DNA of 17,980 nt from an uncultured Prevotella sp. (lineage in GTDB: Bacteria > Bacteroidota > Bacteroidia > Bacteroidales > Bacteroidaceae), in NCBI GenBank assembly GCA_934219025.1, contig CAKQDG010000037.1:1-17980 (forward strand). The letters are read 5' to 3'. The position numbers were made by a program, and so were the translations under genes. This document shows, piece by piece, positions 1 to 7,220 of this stretch. The notes below the pieces were generated by a model that was not told the DNA's origin, did no database searches, and worked only from the letters and a program-made list of their open reading frames with translations. Position 1 is the stretch's first letter; every line of letters begins with the position of its first letter.

Positions 1-980
1 ACGCCAGCGAGATTGTGGGCTCCGACTATATCCAGAGCGACAAATATCTGCAGGATATCGTTCGCGACAAGCGCTACTGGGAGAGCAAGCGACAGACTAT
101 CCATCAGCGCGAGAAGCAGATGGAGCTGACTATCAGCAAATATGAGTCGGAGCTGTCTGACCTGAACAAGACTCGCAAGGAGGTTCTCGCCAAGGCTAAG
201 GAACGTGCCGAGGAACTTTTCAAGGAGAGCAACAAGAAGATTGAAAACGTGATTCGCGAGATTCGCGAGAAGCAGGCGGAGAAGGAGGAAACGAAGAAGC
301 TGCGCGAAAGCCTCAAGGATTTCAAGGAGGGCATTGCCGACATCGACAAACAGGCTGAAGACGACAAGATTGCCCGTAAGATGGCACAGATTCTGAGGAG
401 GAAAGAGAACAAGAAGAAGAGAGCCCCCTCCGGCTCCCCCAAGGGGGAGGGGATGGACACCAACCAAAGCTCAACACCCACTACCCCAAACTCCGCACTC
501 CATACTCAACACTCCCCACTCAAGGCTGGCGACACGGTGAGGATAAAGGGAACGACCACCGTGGGAAAGATAGAGAGCATACAGGGCAAGAACGCCACCG
601 TAATCTTTGGCGATCTGCGCTCCACCACGGCATTGAAGAAACTGGAACCTGCCACTCCGCCCAAGAAAGAGGAGCCGCGCCCGTATATGACCGTAGGTCG
701 GCAGACCCGCGAAACGATAGACTCGAAGAAGCTGAACTTCAAGCAAGACCTCGACGTGAGAGGGATGCGTGGCGAGGAGGCACTGAACGCCGTGATGTAT
801 TTCATCGACGACGCCACACTTGTTGGCATGTCGAGAGTGCGCATCCTCCACGGCACGGGCACGGGAATCCTGCGCCAGCTTATCCGCCAGTATCTTGCCA
901 CGGTGCCTGCCGTAAAGTCATACAAAGACGAGCATGTGCAGTTTGGCGGAGCCGGAATAACGGTGGTGGATTTGGAATAA
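1..980 (+). CDS. mutS2: MutS2 family protein, C-terminal part (5' end outside window)
   Basis: MutS2 is a MutS-like ATPase with a C-terminal Smr domain. Members bind branched DNA and restrain recombination, or act on collided ribosomes; which applies here cannot be told. The frame is open from base 3 without a true start (codon 15-17 is an internal GTG), so the N-terminal and main ATPase domains lie upstream. Seen in order: the tail of the ATPase domain (ASEIVGSDYIQS); a long charged coiled coil to about base 420; a Ser/Pro/Thr-rich linker (423-521); a small beta domain (about 525-650, AGDTVRIKG); and the Smr domain (about 740-977) with LDVRGMRGEEAL and HGTGTGILR, which match the conserved DxRG-like and HGxGxG motifs. 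The linker is odd: it is encoded by repeat-like DNA (see the repeat entry). The gene is convergent with gltS. The family call is firm. Confidence 0.95.
   Translation, partial: ASEIVGSDYIQSDKYLQDIVRDKRYWESKRQTIHQREKQMELTISKYESELSDLNKTRKEVLAKAKERAEELFKESNKKIENVIREIREKQAEKEETKKLRESLKDFKEGIADIDKQAEDDKIARKMAQILRRKENKKKRAPSGSPKGEGMDTNQSSTPTTPNSALHTQHSPLKAGDTVRIKGTTTVGKIESIQGKNATVIFGDLRSTTALKKLEPATPPKKEEPRPYMTVGRQTRETIDSKKLNFKQDLDVRGMRGEEALNAVMYFIDDATLVGMSRVRILHGTGTGILRQLIRQYLATVPAVKSYKDEHVQFGGAGITVVDLE
423..521 (+). repeat. Intergenic-type repeat sequence inside mutS2 (33 codons, in frame)
   Basis: The block joins two parts. At 424-452 there is a C-run/G-run palindrome with core CTCCCCCAAGGGGGAG (434-449). 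From about 470 to 521 there is a pyrimidine-rich stretch of variants of ACTCCNCACTC with almost no G. Read on the minus strand, 477-494 is GGAGTTTGGGGTAGTGGG, which matches 14515-14532 in the surE-lpxB spacer at 16 of 18 positions. The block is 99 nt, keeps the frame, and falls between the coiled coil and the small beta domain, where an extra loop should be tolerated. That it arose by insertion is inferred; the sequence likeness is directly visible. Confidence 0.65.
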
Positions 981-1013
981 GACTGAAGGAATAAAAAAGA
1001 GCATAAAGATGCA

Positions 1014-1084
1014 GTACCAAAACGATGAAGCGTTTTGGTACCGAAAGTGCAGCTATGGTATACTCCTCGTGTACCGTAGCTGCA
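1014..1084. terminator. Two tandem hairpins between convergent mutS2 and gltS
   Basis: The first hairpin is a perfect 11-bp stem, GTACCAAAACG (1014-1024) with CGTTTTGGTAC (1031-1041), around a 6-nt loop. The second is a 13-bp stem with one G-U pair, TGCAGCTATGGTA (1048-1060) with TACCGTAGCTGCA (1072-1084), followed by a short T run (ATTTTC). A weaker third copy of the ACCGCAGCT sequence lies near 1093-1104. The position between two convergent stop codons suggests transcription termination for one or both genes. The T run is short, so another role, for example as a repeat element, is possible. Confidence 0.55.
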
Positions 1085-1147
1085 TTTTCAGTATACCGCA
1101 GCTTCACTCCGAAACAAGGCGGCGGAGAGAGAGAAACAATATCAGTC

Positions 1148-2395
1148 TTATCCTATCCAGTTGAGGAATAGCGTGATTATGCCCGTGTTGAGCATATCCA
1201 CGAACATTGCGCCTATGATCGGAACGATGAGGAAGGGCTTTACGGAATAATGGTATTTGTAACACACGGCACTCATGTTTGCCATAGCGTTAGGCGTGGC
1301 TCCGAGTCCGAATCCGCACACTCCGGCAACGAGCACTGCAGCGTCGTAGTCCTTGCCCAAAAGGGGAAAGGCTATGAAATAAGTGAACAGGACCATCATC
1401 AGCACTTGTGCCACGAGAATCATAATCAGCGGCAGCGCCAGCGACTGCAGTTCCCACAGCTTCAGGGATATCATTGCCATGCCGAGGAAAATGGACAGAC
1501 AGATATTGCCCACGCTCACAATCTTCTCCATTTCAAGATGTTTGCGGAAAGAAGTGTGCTCCATGACATTGCGCACGATGGCAGCCGTGATTAGGGCTCC
1601 GAAGTATGTGGGGAAAGTGATGCCGGTGTTTTCCAGCAACTTGCTCGTAAGCGTTCCTACCGCCATGACGATGAGCAGGGCATAGGTGGCGTTGGCATAC
1701 TGGTGGAACTCCATGTCGTGGGTGCTCACATGCTCGGCTTGTCCGGCAGGCAGCGTTTCCTCGCTCTCAACGCCTGCCATGGCTGGGTCAATTTTGAAAT
1801 CCTTTGGTTCCATATGCTCCGATGTGAGTTTTTTGCGGATAATATGCTCAGCAATCGGTCCGCCAATCATGGAGCCGGCAATAAGTCCGAATGTGGCGGC
1901 AGCCAGCGATATCGTGGCAGCCCCCTCGAGGCCCATACCCTCGAGCACAGAACTGAATCCGCCTGCCGTGCCGTGTCCGCCAGCCATGGATATCGATCCG
2001 GCAGCCATGCCCACGAGCGGATTCACGCCCAGGAGCTTTGTTATTCCCAAAGGCATGAAATTCTGTATGGTGATGATGAAAATCAAAAGGAATATCATTA
2101 TCACGAGGGTGCGCCCACCTTGCCTGAGCACTTTCAGATTGGACTGAAATCCCACGGATGTGAAGAATGCAAGCATGAAAACATCCTTGAGCGTTCCGTC
2201 GAATGATATCTCAAGATTAAATGCGAGATAAACGATGAGAGTGGCGACGGAGAACAATATGCCGCCGGAAACTGGCGACGGGATACAGAATTTTTGTAGC
2301 CAATGGATTTTTCTTGTCATTATCATGCCCACGATAAGTGCCAGGGCTCCTATGCCGGCAGACTGCAGCATGTCGAGTGTTATTTTTTCTGTCAT
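1148..2395 (-). CDS. gltS: Sodium/glutamate symporter GltS
   Basis: GltS is an inner-membrane carrier that takes up glutamate with sodium. The 415-residue protein is near the E. coli length of about 400. It is almost entirely hydrophobic segments, and it carries the two Gly-rich re-entrant loop motifs of the family, GGHGTAGGF (139-147) and GFGLGATPNAMANM (361-374), in the two inverted halves. A hydrophilic loop at about 187-230 joins the halves. I chose the ATG at 2395 (MTEKITLDML). The frame is open 13 codons further to 2434, but those codons would overlap the -7 box at 2423-2430 and are not GltS-like. The gene is convergent with mutS2 and divergent from the secreted protein at 2579. A single-gene transcript is likely. 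Confidence 0.93.
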   Translation of the reverse strand: MTEKITLDMLQSAGIGALALIVGMIMTRKIHWLQKFCIPSPVSGGILFSVATLIVYLAFNLEISFDGTLKDVFMLAFFTSVGFQSNLKVLRQGGRTLVIMIFLLIFIITIQNFMPLGITKLLGVNPLVGMAAGSISMAGGHGTAGGFSSVLEGMGLEGAATISLAAATFGLIAGSMIGGPIAEHIIRKKLTSEHMEPKDFKIDPAMAGVESEETLPAGQAEHVSTHDMEFHQYANATYALLIVMAVGTLTSKLLENTGITFPTYFGALITAAIVRNVMEHTSFRKHLEMEKIVSVGNICLSIFLGMAMISLKLWELQSLALPLIMILVAQVLMMVLFTYFIAFPLLGKDYDAAVLVAGVCGFGLGATPNAMANMSAVCYKYHYSVKPFLIVPIIGAMFVDMLNTGIITLFLNWIG

Positions 2396-2422
2396 AATTT
2401 TCTGTTGCGATATTGTAATCTG

Positions 2423-2430
2423 CAAAATTA
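2423..2430 (-). promoter_or_regulatory. Bacteroidetes -7 box for gltS
   Basis: On the minus strand this reads TAATTTTG, an exact TAnnTTTG. It ends 27 bases before the chosen gltS ATG. No convincing -33 TTTG was found at the usual distance, so the call rests on the -7 box and its position. Confidence 0.5.
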
Positions 2431-2527
2431 GCAATAATGTATAAGATTATAGCATTGCACAGCGAAAATATTTCTATATGCGATGAATATTGTGCCGATA
2501 TTTGCTGAATGTTATATTAATATGTAT

Positions 2528-2535
2528 TATCTTTG
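2528..2535 (+). promoter_or_regulatory. Bacteroidetes -7 box for the secreted protein gene
   Basis: The sequence TATCTTTG fits TAnnTTTG exactly and lies 43 bases before the chosen ATG, predicting a leader of about 35 nt. A TTTG at 2501-2504 could be the -33 element, although the 23-nt gap is longer than usual. It is divergent from the gltS box about 100 bp away. Confidence 0.6.
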
Positions 2536-2578
2536 CAAAGTGTTAGTGTATTGTCAAATAAAAACAAGGATGATAATT

Positions 2579-4030
2579 ATGAAAAAATCTACAGTTCTTT
2601 TTGCTTCGGCAATGATGTTGGCTGCCGTAACAGCCGACGCGCAGTCTTTGATGCGCCACAAGAGGATTGAAAGTTCCATAAAATCGGTAGAGGGTTCAAA
2701 GGTCATGATGGCGCAAGACGATAACCCGCGCACTTTAAAATACGAGAACCGCTTTTTCAAGGCTGCCAGTCAGCAGACGGTGTTCAAGCCTGCAAAGGAA
2801 TTGGTATACACTTATTCGGAAGAGGGCGAATGGACGCTCGAGGGAGAATATTCGTATTCTTATTCCACAGACAAGAATGGCAATGCCGTAAAGACGCAGA
2901 CACAGGTGAGCGGCGATGAAGTGTTGCTAACAGAAACGGTAACGTCTAAGGACGGACTGACGAAGACCATCGTGGAACAGACTTCGGCCGACGGCGGAAA
3001 GACTTTTGCCAACGAGTCGAAGCTGGTTTACACTTACGACCCCGTGGTGACCGACCTTGTGGTGATGAAACAGCGCTACGTATGGGACGAGGCGAATGGA
3101 TGGACCGAGATTTCTGACGCTTTCAAGAGGGACATTACGCGCGACGGCAACGGCAATATCACTTCGCTCGTCATTTCGGTGCCCTATCAGGGAGCGTTCG
3201 ACCCGATAGAGAGGTATACCAACACCGTGGATGCCAAGACGGGGCAGATTGCTGCATACCGCTATGAGAAGTTGGCATATGACGACAACGACCAGCCGGT
3301 TTGGAACACCGCGGAATATCTGACAGACATTGTATGGCATGAAACAAACGGACAACTCGTTTCGCAGTATGACGAATGGATGCAGTGGGGAAACAAGCTT
3401 GCCTCGGCAAATCTGGCTTACGAGGAGAACGGAGAAACCAAGTCGTTCGGAAATATCCGTGTGGACTACAATTCTGACGGTGTGGGATATAGCGAGGTGT
3501 TCAACTATACCGATGTGCTTGGCAGGACAAACACGGAGAAGACACTGAACGACGCGAACGGCAGTTTCACGATAGAGGAGAAAACTCTTGAGGACGCCAA
3601 CGGCGACGGAGTGCTCACCGACAACGAACTGACGGGATGGACTAAAGAGACAGTGGCATACGACGACAACAAGAATCTCGTGGCAGACGATATATATGAA
3701 TACGACGAAGACGCAAAGGCTCTGGCGCATACAATGGGCGAGAAGACAGACTATGTTTATGATGCGGACCACGGCAACGAGCCGAAGGAGACCGTTTCGA
3801 GCAGCTACGACATGGATGCCGATGCCTATGTGCCGTATAGCAAAGTGGTGGTAACGAGCTTTATTGACGTTACATCCGGTATCTTTGATATCAATACAGA
3901 CAACGACATGGCTGGCGATGCAGACGGAGTTTACACGGTTCAGGGCATGAAAGTTGGCAAGTCGGCATTAAGCGTCAAAGGACTGGTTATAATGAAGAAA
4001 GGCGACAAGGCGATAAAGGTTGTCAGATAG
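2579..4030 (+). CDS. Secreted protein of unknown function with EF-hand-like loop and C-terminal tail
   Basis: I do not recognise a named family. The start at 2579 is chosen because a signal peptide begins there (MKKSTVLFASAMMLAAVTADA, cleavage likely after Ala21) and AAGGA lies 8 nt upstream; the frame is open to 2483 but the extra 32 codons would cover the -7 box. The mature part is acidic and rich in Tyr, Asp, Asn and Gly, with irregular YxY and Asp-Xaa-Asn-Gly turns (YTYSEEGEW, STDKNGNAV, TRDGNGNIT, YVYDADHGN) that loosely resemble YD-repeat beta structure. Residues 339-350, DANGDGVLTDNE, fit a canonical 12-residue EF-hand calcium loop with ligands at positions 1, 3, 5, 9 and 12. The last 33 residues (VYTVQGMKVG to the end) resemble the tail found on many Bacteroidales secreted proteins. 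An outer-surface or extracellular location is inferred. Confidence 0.8.
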   Translation: MKKSTVLFASAMMLAAVTADAQSLMRHKRIESSIKSVEGSKVMMAQDDNPRTLKYENRFFKAASQQTVFKPAKELVYTYSEEGEWTLEGEYSYSYSTDKNGNAVKTQTQVSGDEVLLTETVTSKDGLTKTIVEQTSADGGKTFANESKLVYTYDPVVTDLVVMKQRYVWDEANGWTEISDAFKRDITRDGNGNITSLVISVPYQGAFDPIERYTNTVDAKTGQIAAYRYEKLAYDDNDQPVWNTAEYLTDIVWHETNGQLVSQYDEWMQWGNKLASANLAYEENGETKSFGNIRVDYNSDGVGYSEVFNYTDVLGRTNTEKTLNDANGSFTIEEKTLEDANGDGVLTDNELTGWTKETVAYDDNKNLVADDIYEYDEDAKALAHTMGEKTDYVYDADHGNEPKETVSSSYDMDADAYVPYSKVVVTSFIDVTSGIFDINTDNDMAGDADGVYTVQGMKVGKSALSVKGLVIMKKGDKAIKVVR

Positions 4031-4062
4031 CTAAGCATATATCTTTCATAGGAAAAAACAGA

Positions 4063-4122
4063 AAAACTCCAGACAGAGACAGGGATGCCCGACAAAAAGG
4101 CACTGTCTCTCTCTGGAGTTTT
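4063..4122. terminator. Strong bidirectional terminator, 20-bp stem
   Basis: AAAACTCCAGACAGAGACAG (4063-4082) pairs with 4103-4122 with one mismatch, around a 20-nt loop. The 3' side runs into TTTTCTTTTA, and the 5' side begins with an A run (GGAAAAAACAGAAAAA) that becomes a U tract on the minus strand. It lies between the stop codons of two convergent genes and fits termination of both. Confidence 0.88.
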
Positions 4123-4144
4123 CTTTTATTGTAGTTCCCCGTTC

Positions 4145-6025
4145 CTATTCTTTTGCGTTGAGCGCCCTCATGGCATTGAGCACGGCAATAACCGTAACGC
4201 CCACATCTGCAAAGACAGCCATCCACATCGTTGCCAACCCAAATGTGGCAAGCAGCAGAACAAGCACCTTTACGGAAATTGCAAAGACCACATTCTGCCG
4301 GGCAATGCCTATCGTGCGGCGGGCAATGGCTATTGCCGTGGCAATTTTAGAAGGTTTGTCGTCCATCAGCACCACATCGGCAGCCTCGATAGCAGCATCG
4401 CTCCCCAGTGCACCCATGGCTATTCCCACATCGGCACGGGCAAGAACCGGAGCATCGTTGATGCCGTCGCCAACAAAGACAAGCGTTTTGTCTATAAGTT
4501 TCTCGCTGATAAGCTTTTCCACCGCCGCCACCTTATCGGCAGGCAAGAGCTGCGTGTGGCATTCGTCGATACCGAGTTCTCCTGCCACATGTTCGCCCAC
4601 TTCCTTGCGGTCGCCCGTAAGCATCACGGTTTTATGCACTCCGCGCTTCTTCAGCTGGCCAACGGCAAGAGCGGCATCCTCTTTTATAATGTCGGAAACA
4701 ACGATATGTCCGGCATAAATGCCGTCTATGGCAACATGCACTATAGTGCCCGTCTTGTGGCACGGATGCCAGTCGGCGCCAATCGACTGCATGAGTTTTT
4801 CGTTGCCCACAAACACCATCTTGCCATTCACACGGGCTTTCACTCCCTGTCCGGCAATCTCCTCCACATCCTCCACATGGCATCCGTCGTTCTCGTTGCC
4901 AAAGGCAGTCTTGAGCGACACGGCAATGGGGTGAGTGGAGAATCTTTCCACATGGGCAGCAAGATGTAGCAATTCCTTTTCGTCGAAATCGTGTGTGTGG
5001 ATAGCTTCCACCTCAAATTTTCCCTTTGTCAGCGTTCCTGTCTTGTCGAAAACCACAGTGCCGGTCTTTGCAAGCGTGTCCATGTAATTAGAACCTTTTA
5101 TCAGTATACCCTTCCTTGACGCTCCGCCGATACCGGCAAAAAATGTGAGCGGCACGGATATCACGAGGGCACACGGACAGGAAACCACGAGAAACGTGAG
5201 TGCACGGTTTAACCATACTGGCAGGGCACTGATATACGACTCGCTGAAGAGCGGCGGCAAGAATGCCAGCACAATCGCCACGCACACCACGATTGGAGTA
5301 TAGACATGGGCAAACTTAGCGATGAACGTTTCGCTTTTCGACTTGTTTTCGCTTGCGTTCTCCACAAGGTCAAGGATTCTGTTCACAGTGGATTCGCCAA
5401 ACGTCTTTGACACCTTTATCTTTATTGCCCCCGAAATGTTGATACACCCCGAAACGGCATCGTCGCCAAGGCTTACCGTGCGCGGCATGCTTTCGCCTGT
5501 CAGTGCCACGGTGTTGAGACTTGTCGTCCCCTCGGTTATCGTTCCGTCGAGGGGGATTTTCTCACCTGGTTTCACAATCACCGTTTCGCCAATCTTCACT
5601 TCTTCGGGCGATACAACCGTTGTTTCTCCGTTTCTTATCACGTTTGCCGTGTCCGGACGTATGTCCATCAGATGAGATATCGACCTGCGGCTGTTGTCTT
5701 CGGCATAATCCTCAAACAATTCGCCAATCTGGAAGAAGAGCATCACGAATACCGCCTCGGGGAATTCTGCTTCTGCACCGGGCAGGAAACCAATGAAGAG
5801 TGCGCCGATTGTAGCCACGCACATCAGAAAATCCTCGTCGAACACCTCTCCTTCCATTATGCCTTCTATGGCTTCGCCTATCGTGTCGTAGCCGATAAGC
5901 AGGAACGGCACGAGATAAACCAGCAGGAGCTGCCACACCTCCAACTGTGTTGTGTGCTCAATTATAACAGCGCAGATGAGCAACACTGCGGTGAGAATGA
6001 TTCTCAACAGTTTCTTTTTATCCAT
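4145..6025 (-). CDS. P1B-type heavy-metal ATPase, probable Zn/Cd/Pb exporter
   Basis: A membrane pump that uses ATP to export divalent heavy metals. Visible in its 626 residues: TGES of the actuator domain (176-179), the membrane metal site CPC (283-285), the phosphorylation motif DKTGT (327-331), the P1B signature His-Pro (365-366), MLTGD (468-472) and GDGINDAP (519-526). In the last helices, Lys586 and Asp607 (WMAVFADVGV) sit where ZntA has its Lys and Asp metal-site residues, which favours Zn/Cd/Pb over copper. The first membrane helix starts at residue 6, so there is no N-terminal HMA domain and no CxxC motif; E. coli ZntA is about 100 residues longer. The two Cys-His pairs in the nucleotide domain (C382-H383, C422-H423) are of unknown meaning. 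Apparently a single-gene unit with its own -7 box and terminator. Metal specificity is inferred. Confidence 0.93.
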   Translation of the reverse strand: MDKKKLLRIILTAVLLICAVIIEHTTQLEVWQLLLVYLVPFLLIGYDTIGEAIEGIMEGEVFDEDFLMCVATIGALFIGFLPGAEAEFPEAVFVMLFFQIGELFEDYAEDNSRRSISHLMDIRPDTANVIRNGETTVVSPEEVKIGETVIVKPGEKIPLDGTITEGTTSLNTVALTGESMPRTVSLGDDAVSGCINISGAIKIKVSKTFGESTVNRILDLVENASENKSKSETFIAKFAHVYTPIVVCVAIVLAFLPPLFSESYISALPVWLNRALTFLVVSCPCALVISVPLTFFAGIGGASRKGILIKGSNYMDTLAKTGTVVFDKTGTLTKGKFEVEAIHTHDFDEKELLHLAAHVERFSTHPIAVSLKTAFGNENDGCHVEDVEEIAGQGVKARVNGKMVFVGNEKLMQSIGADWHPCHKTGTIVHVAIDGIYAGHIVVSDIIKEDAALAVGQLKKRGVHKTVMLTGDRKEVGEHVAGELGIDECHTQLLPADKVAAVEKLISEKLIDKTLVFVGDGINDAPVLARADVGIAMGALGSDAAIEAADVVLMDDKPSKIATAIAIARRTIGIARQNVVFAISVKVLVLLLATFGLATMWMAVFADVGVTVIAVLNAMRALNAKE

Positions 6026-6053
6026 ATTCTTTTTTTGTTTTGTTTTCCGACTG

Positions 6054-6061
6054 CAAAGTTA
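6054..6061 (-). promoter_or_regulatory. Bacteroidetes -7 box for the P1B ATPase gene
   Basis: On the minus strand this reads TAACTTTG, an exact TAnnTTTG, 28 bases upstream of the ATG at 6025. A TTTG on the same strand at 6090-6087 is 25 nt further upstream, a longer gap than usual for a -33 element. Confidence 0.58.
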
Positions 6062-6140
6062 CAGACAATGTTTTGCAATCCGGTTGCAAAGTATGCCGGC
6101 AGGAGTTTTTCAACACCGCTATTGCTCCATTGCAATAAAA

Positions 6141-6185
6141 AAAATGGCAAAGACTCGGCTTATGTTGCTTCGTCTTTGCCATTTT
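6141..6185 (-). terminator. Terminator after the pectinesterase gene
   Basis: A perfect 14-bp stem, AAAATGGCAAAGAC (6141-6154) with GTCTTTGCCATTTT (6172-6185), around a 17-nt loop. Read on the minus strand it begins 33 nt after the pectinesterase stop and is followed by a run of T (complement of the A run at 6136-6143). It marks the end of the long minus-strand run that begins with parA. Confidence 0.87.
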
Positions 6186-6218
6186 GTATATCAGTAAATG
6201 CGATACAGGTTGCAGAAC

Positions 6219-7199
6219 TTAGATGTTCGGAGTCCAACCGTCATTCTGTCTGAACACATTTTCTATTGTCACCTGTGCAGCCTCTTTCTTTGTAAGCTGA
6301 CGGCTCCATACCACGCGAGTCTTCGATTCTGCGCCGTCTCCAGAGTTTTCAAACTCGCAGTAGCGGGCAGTCTTCTCGTTTGCAGTATTGTTCCAGTTAT
6401 ACCATCCCTGCGGCACGATGTGTTTGCCCATTGAGCAGTGCATGAACAATGTGTGGGCATACGGACGCCATGGTCTGCCCAGATAAACCTTGTCCACACC
6501 TTCGGCTGCTATGATTCGACATTTGTTGAACACATAGCCGTATTTCACGTTTTGCGGAGTGGATGCCGCCGTGATATAAGAGTTTGCGCGGCTCAGGATA
6601 GTGCAGTTTTCAAACCATGCCGTTGACGGACCGAAGATGAAGTCGGTTGTTCCCTCGATGTGGCAATCCTTGAAAAACACTCTGGTATTTATGCCTCCGG
6701 TATAAATCGTGTCCTGGTTGCCCAGGATGCGGCAGTTCACGAATACCAGGCGGTCGCCCTGGGTGTGCAGTGCAACGGCCTGACCGAGGCGTGCGGCATT
6801 GTTTTCAATCGTTATATTCTTGAATGTGATGCCGTTGCCGTCCACGCGCACGGTGTATGTGCGGAATGTTCCCATCTTGCGGTCTGTGCCGGGAATGAAT
6901 ATGTTGGCGTGGTCATCGTATGTGATTATCGTGTTCTCGGCATCCTCACCACAGATTTCGATGTTGGTAAGCCAGGAGGGTATTACAAGTTTCTCCTTGT
7001 ATGTACCTTTTTTCACGAAAATCACTTTGTGGTATTCCATAAAGGCGCGGCACACCTCAACGGCATCATCGATATTGCGGAATTCTGCCGTTCCGTCGCG
7101 AGCCACGAACAATGTGTCGGGATTGTCGTATTTGTTTGCGGCAAGTGCTGCCGAAACACACGATGCTACGAAGAGCAGCGATAAAAATATTCTTTTCAT
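6219..7199 (-). CDS. Secreted pectinesterase (pectin methylesterase, CE8)
   Basis: Removes methyl groups from the galacturonate of pectin, giving pectate and methanol and opening the polymer to lyases. The 326-residue protein starts with a signal peptide (MKRIFLSLLFVASCVSAALA, cleavage near 20), so it acts in the periplasm or outside. The rest is a right-handed beta-helix with the whole CE8 active site: GQAVAL (Gln140), NQDT (Gln162, Asp163), DFIFG (Asp186) and LGRPW (Arg242, Trp244). Length is normal for a single-domain bacterial enzyme. It lies 21 bp downstream of rsh on the same strand with no visible promoter or terminator between, so it may be read from the upstream genes. No pectate lyase, SusC/SusD pair or sugar regulator is nearby, which is odd because these esterases usually sit in polysaccharide loci. 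Confidence 0.95.
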   Translation of the reverse strand: MKRIFLSLLFVASCVSAALAANKYDNPDTLFVARDGTAEFRNIDDAVEVCRAFMEYHKVIFVKKGTYKEKLVIPSWLTNIEICGEDAENTIITYDDHANIFIPGTDRKMGTFRTYTVRVDGNGITFKNITIENNAARLGQAVALHTQGDRLVFVNCRILGNQDTIYTGGINTRVFFKDCHIEGTTDFIFGPSTAWFENCTILSRANSYITAASTPQNVKYGYVFNKCRIIAAEGVDKVYLGRPWRPYAHTLFMHCSMGKHIVPQGWYNWNNTANEKTARYCEFENSGDGAESKTRVVWSRQLTKKEAAQVTIENVFRQNDGWTPNI

Positions 7200-7220
7200 T
7201 TTCTTTTTCTCAGTTTGTGG

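Noticed and set aside
2483..2578. Longer N-terminus for the secreted protein
   Set aside because: The extra 32 codons would cover the -7 promoter box and bury the signal peptide; the ATG at 2579 has its own AAGGA.
2927..3772. Open frame of 281 codons on the minus strand inside the secreted protein gene
   Set aside because: The plus-strand frame has a signal peptide, a promoter box and a terminator; the minus-strand product shows no such support.
4085..4969. Open frame of 294 codons on the plus strand opposite the P1B ATPase
   Set aside because: Antisense to conserved ATPase motifs, and it begins inside the terminator hairpin.
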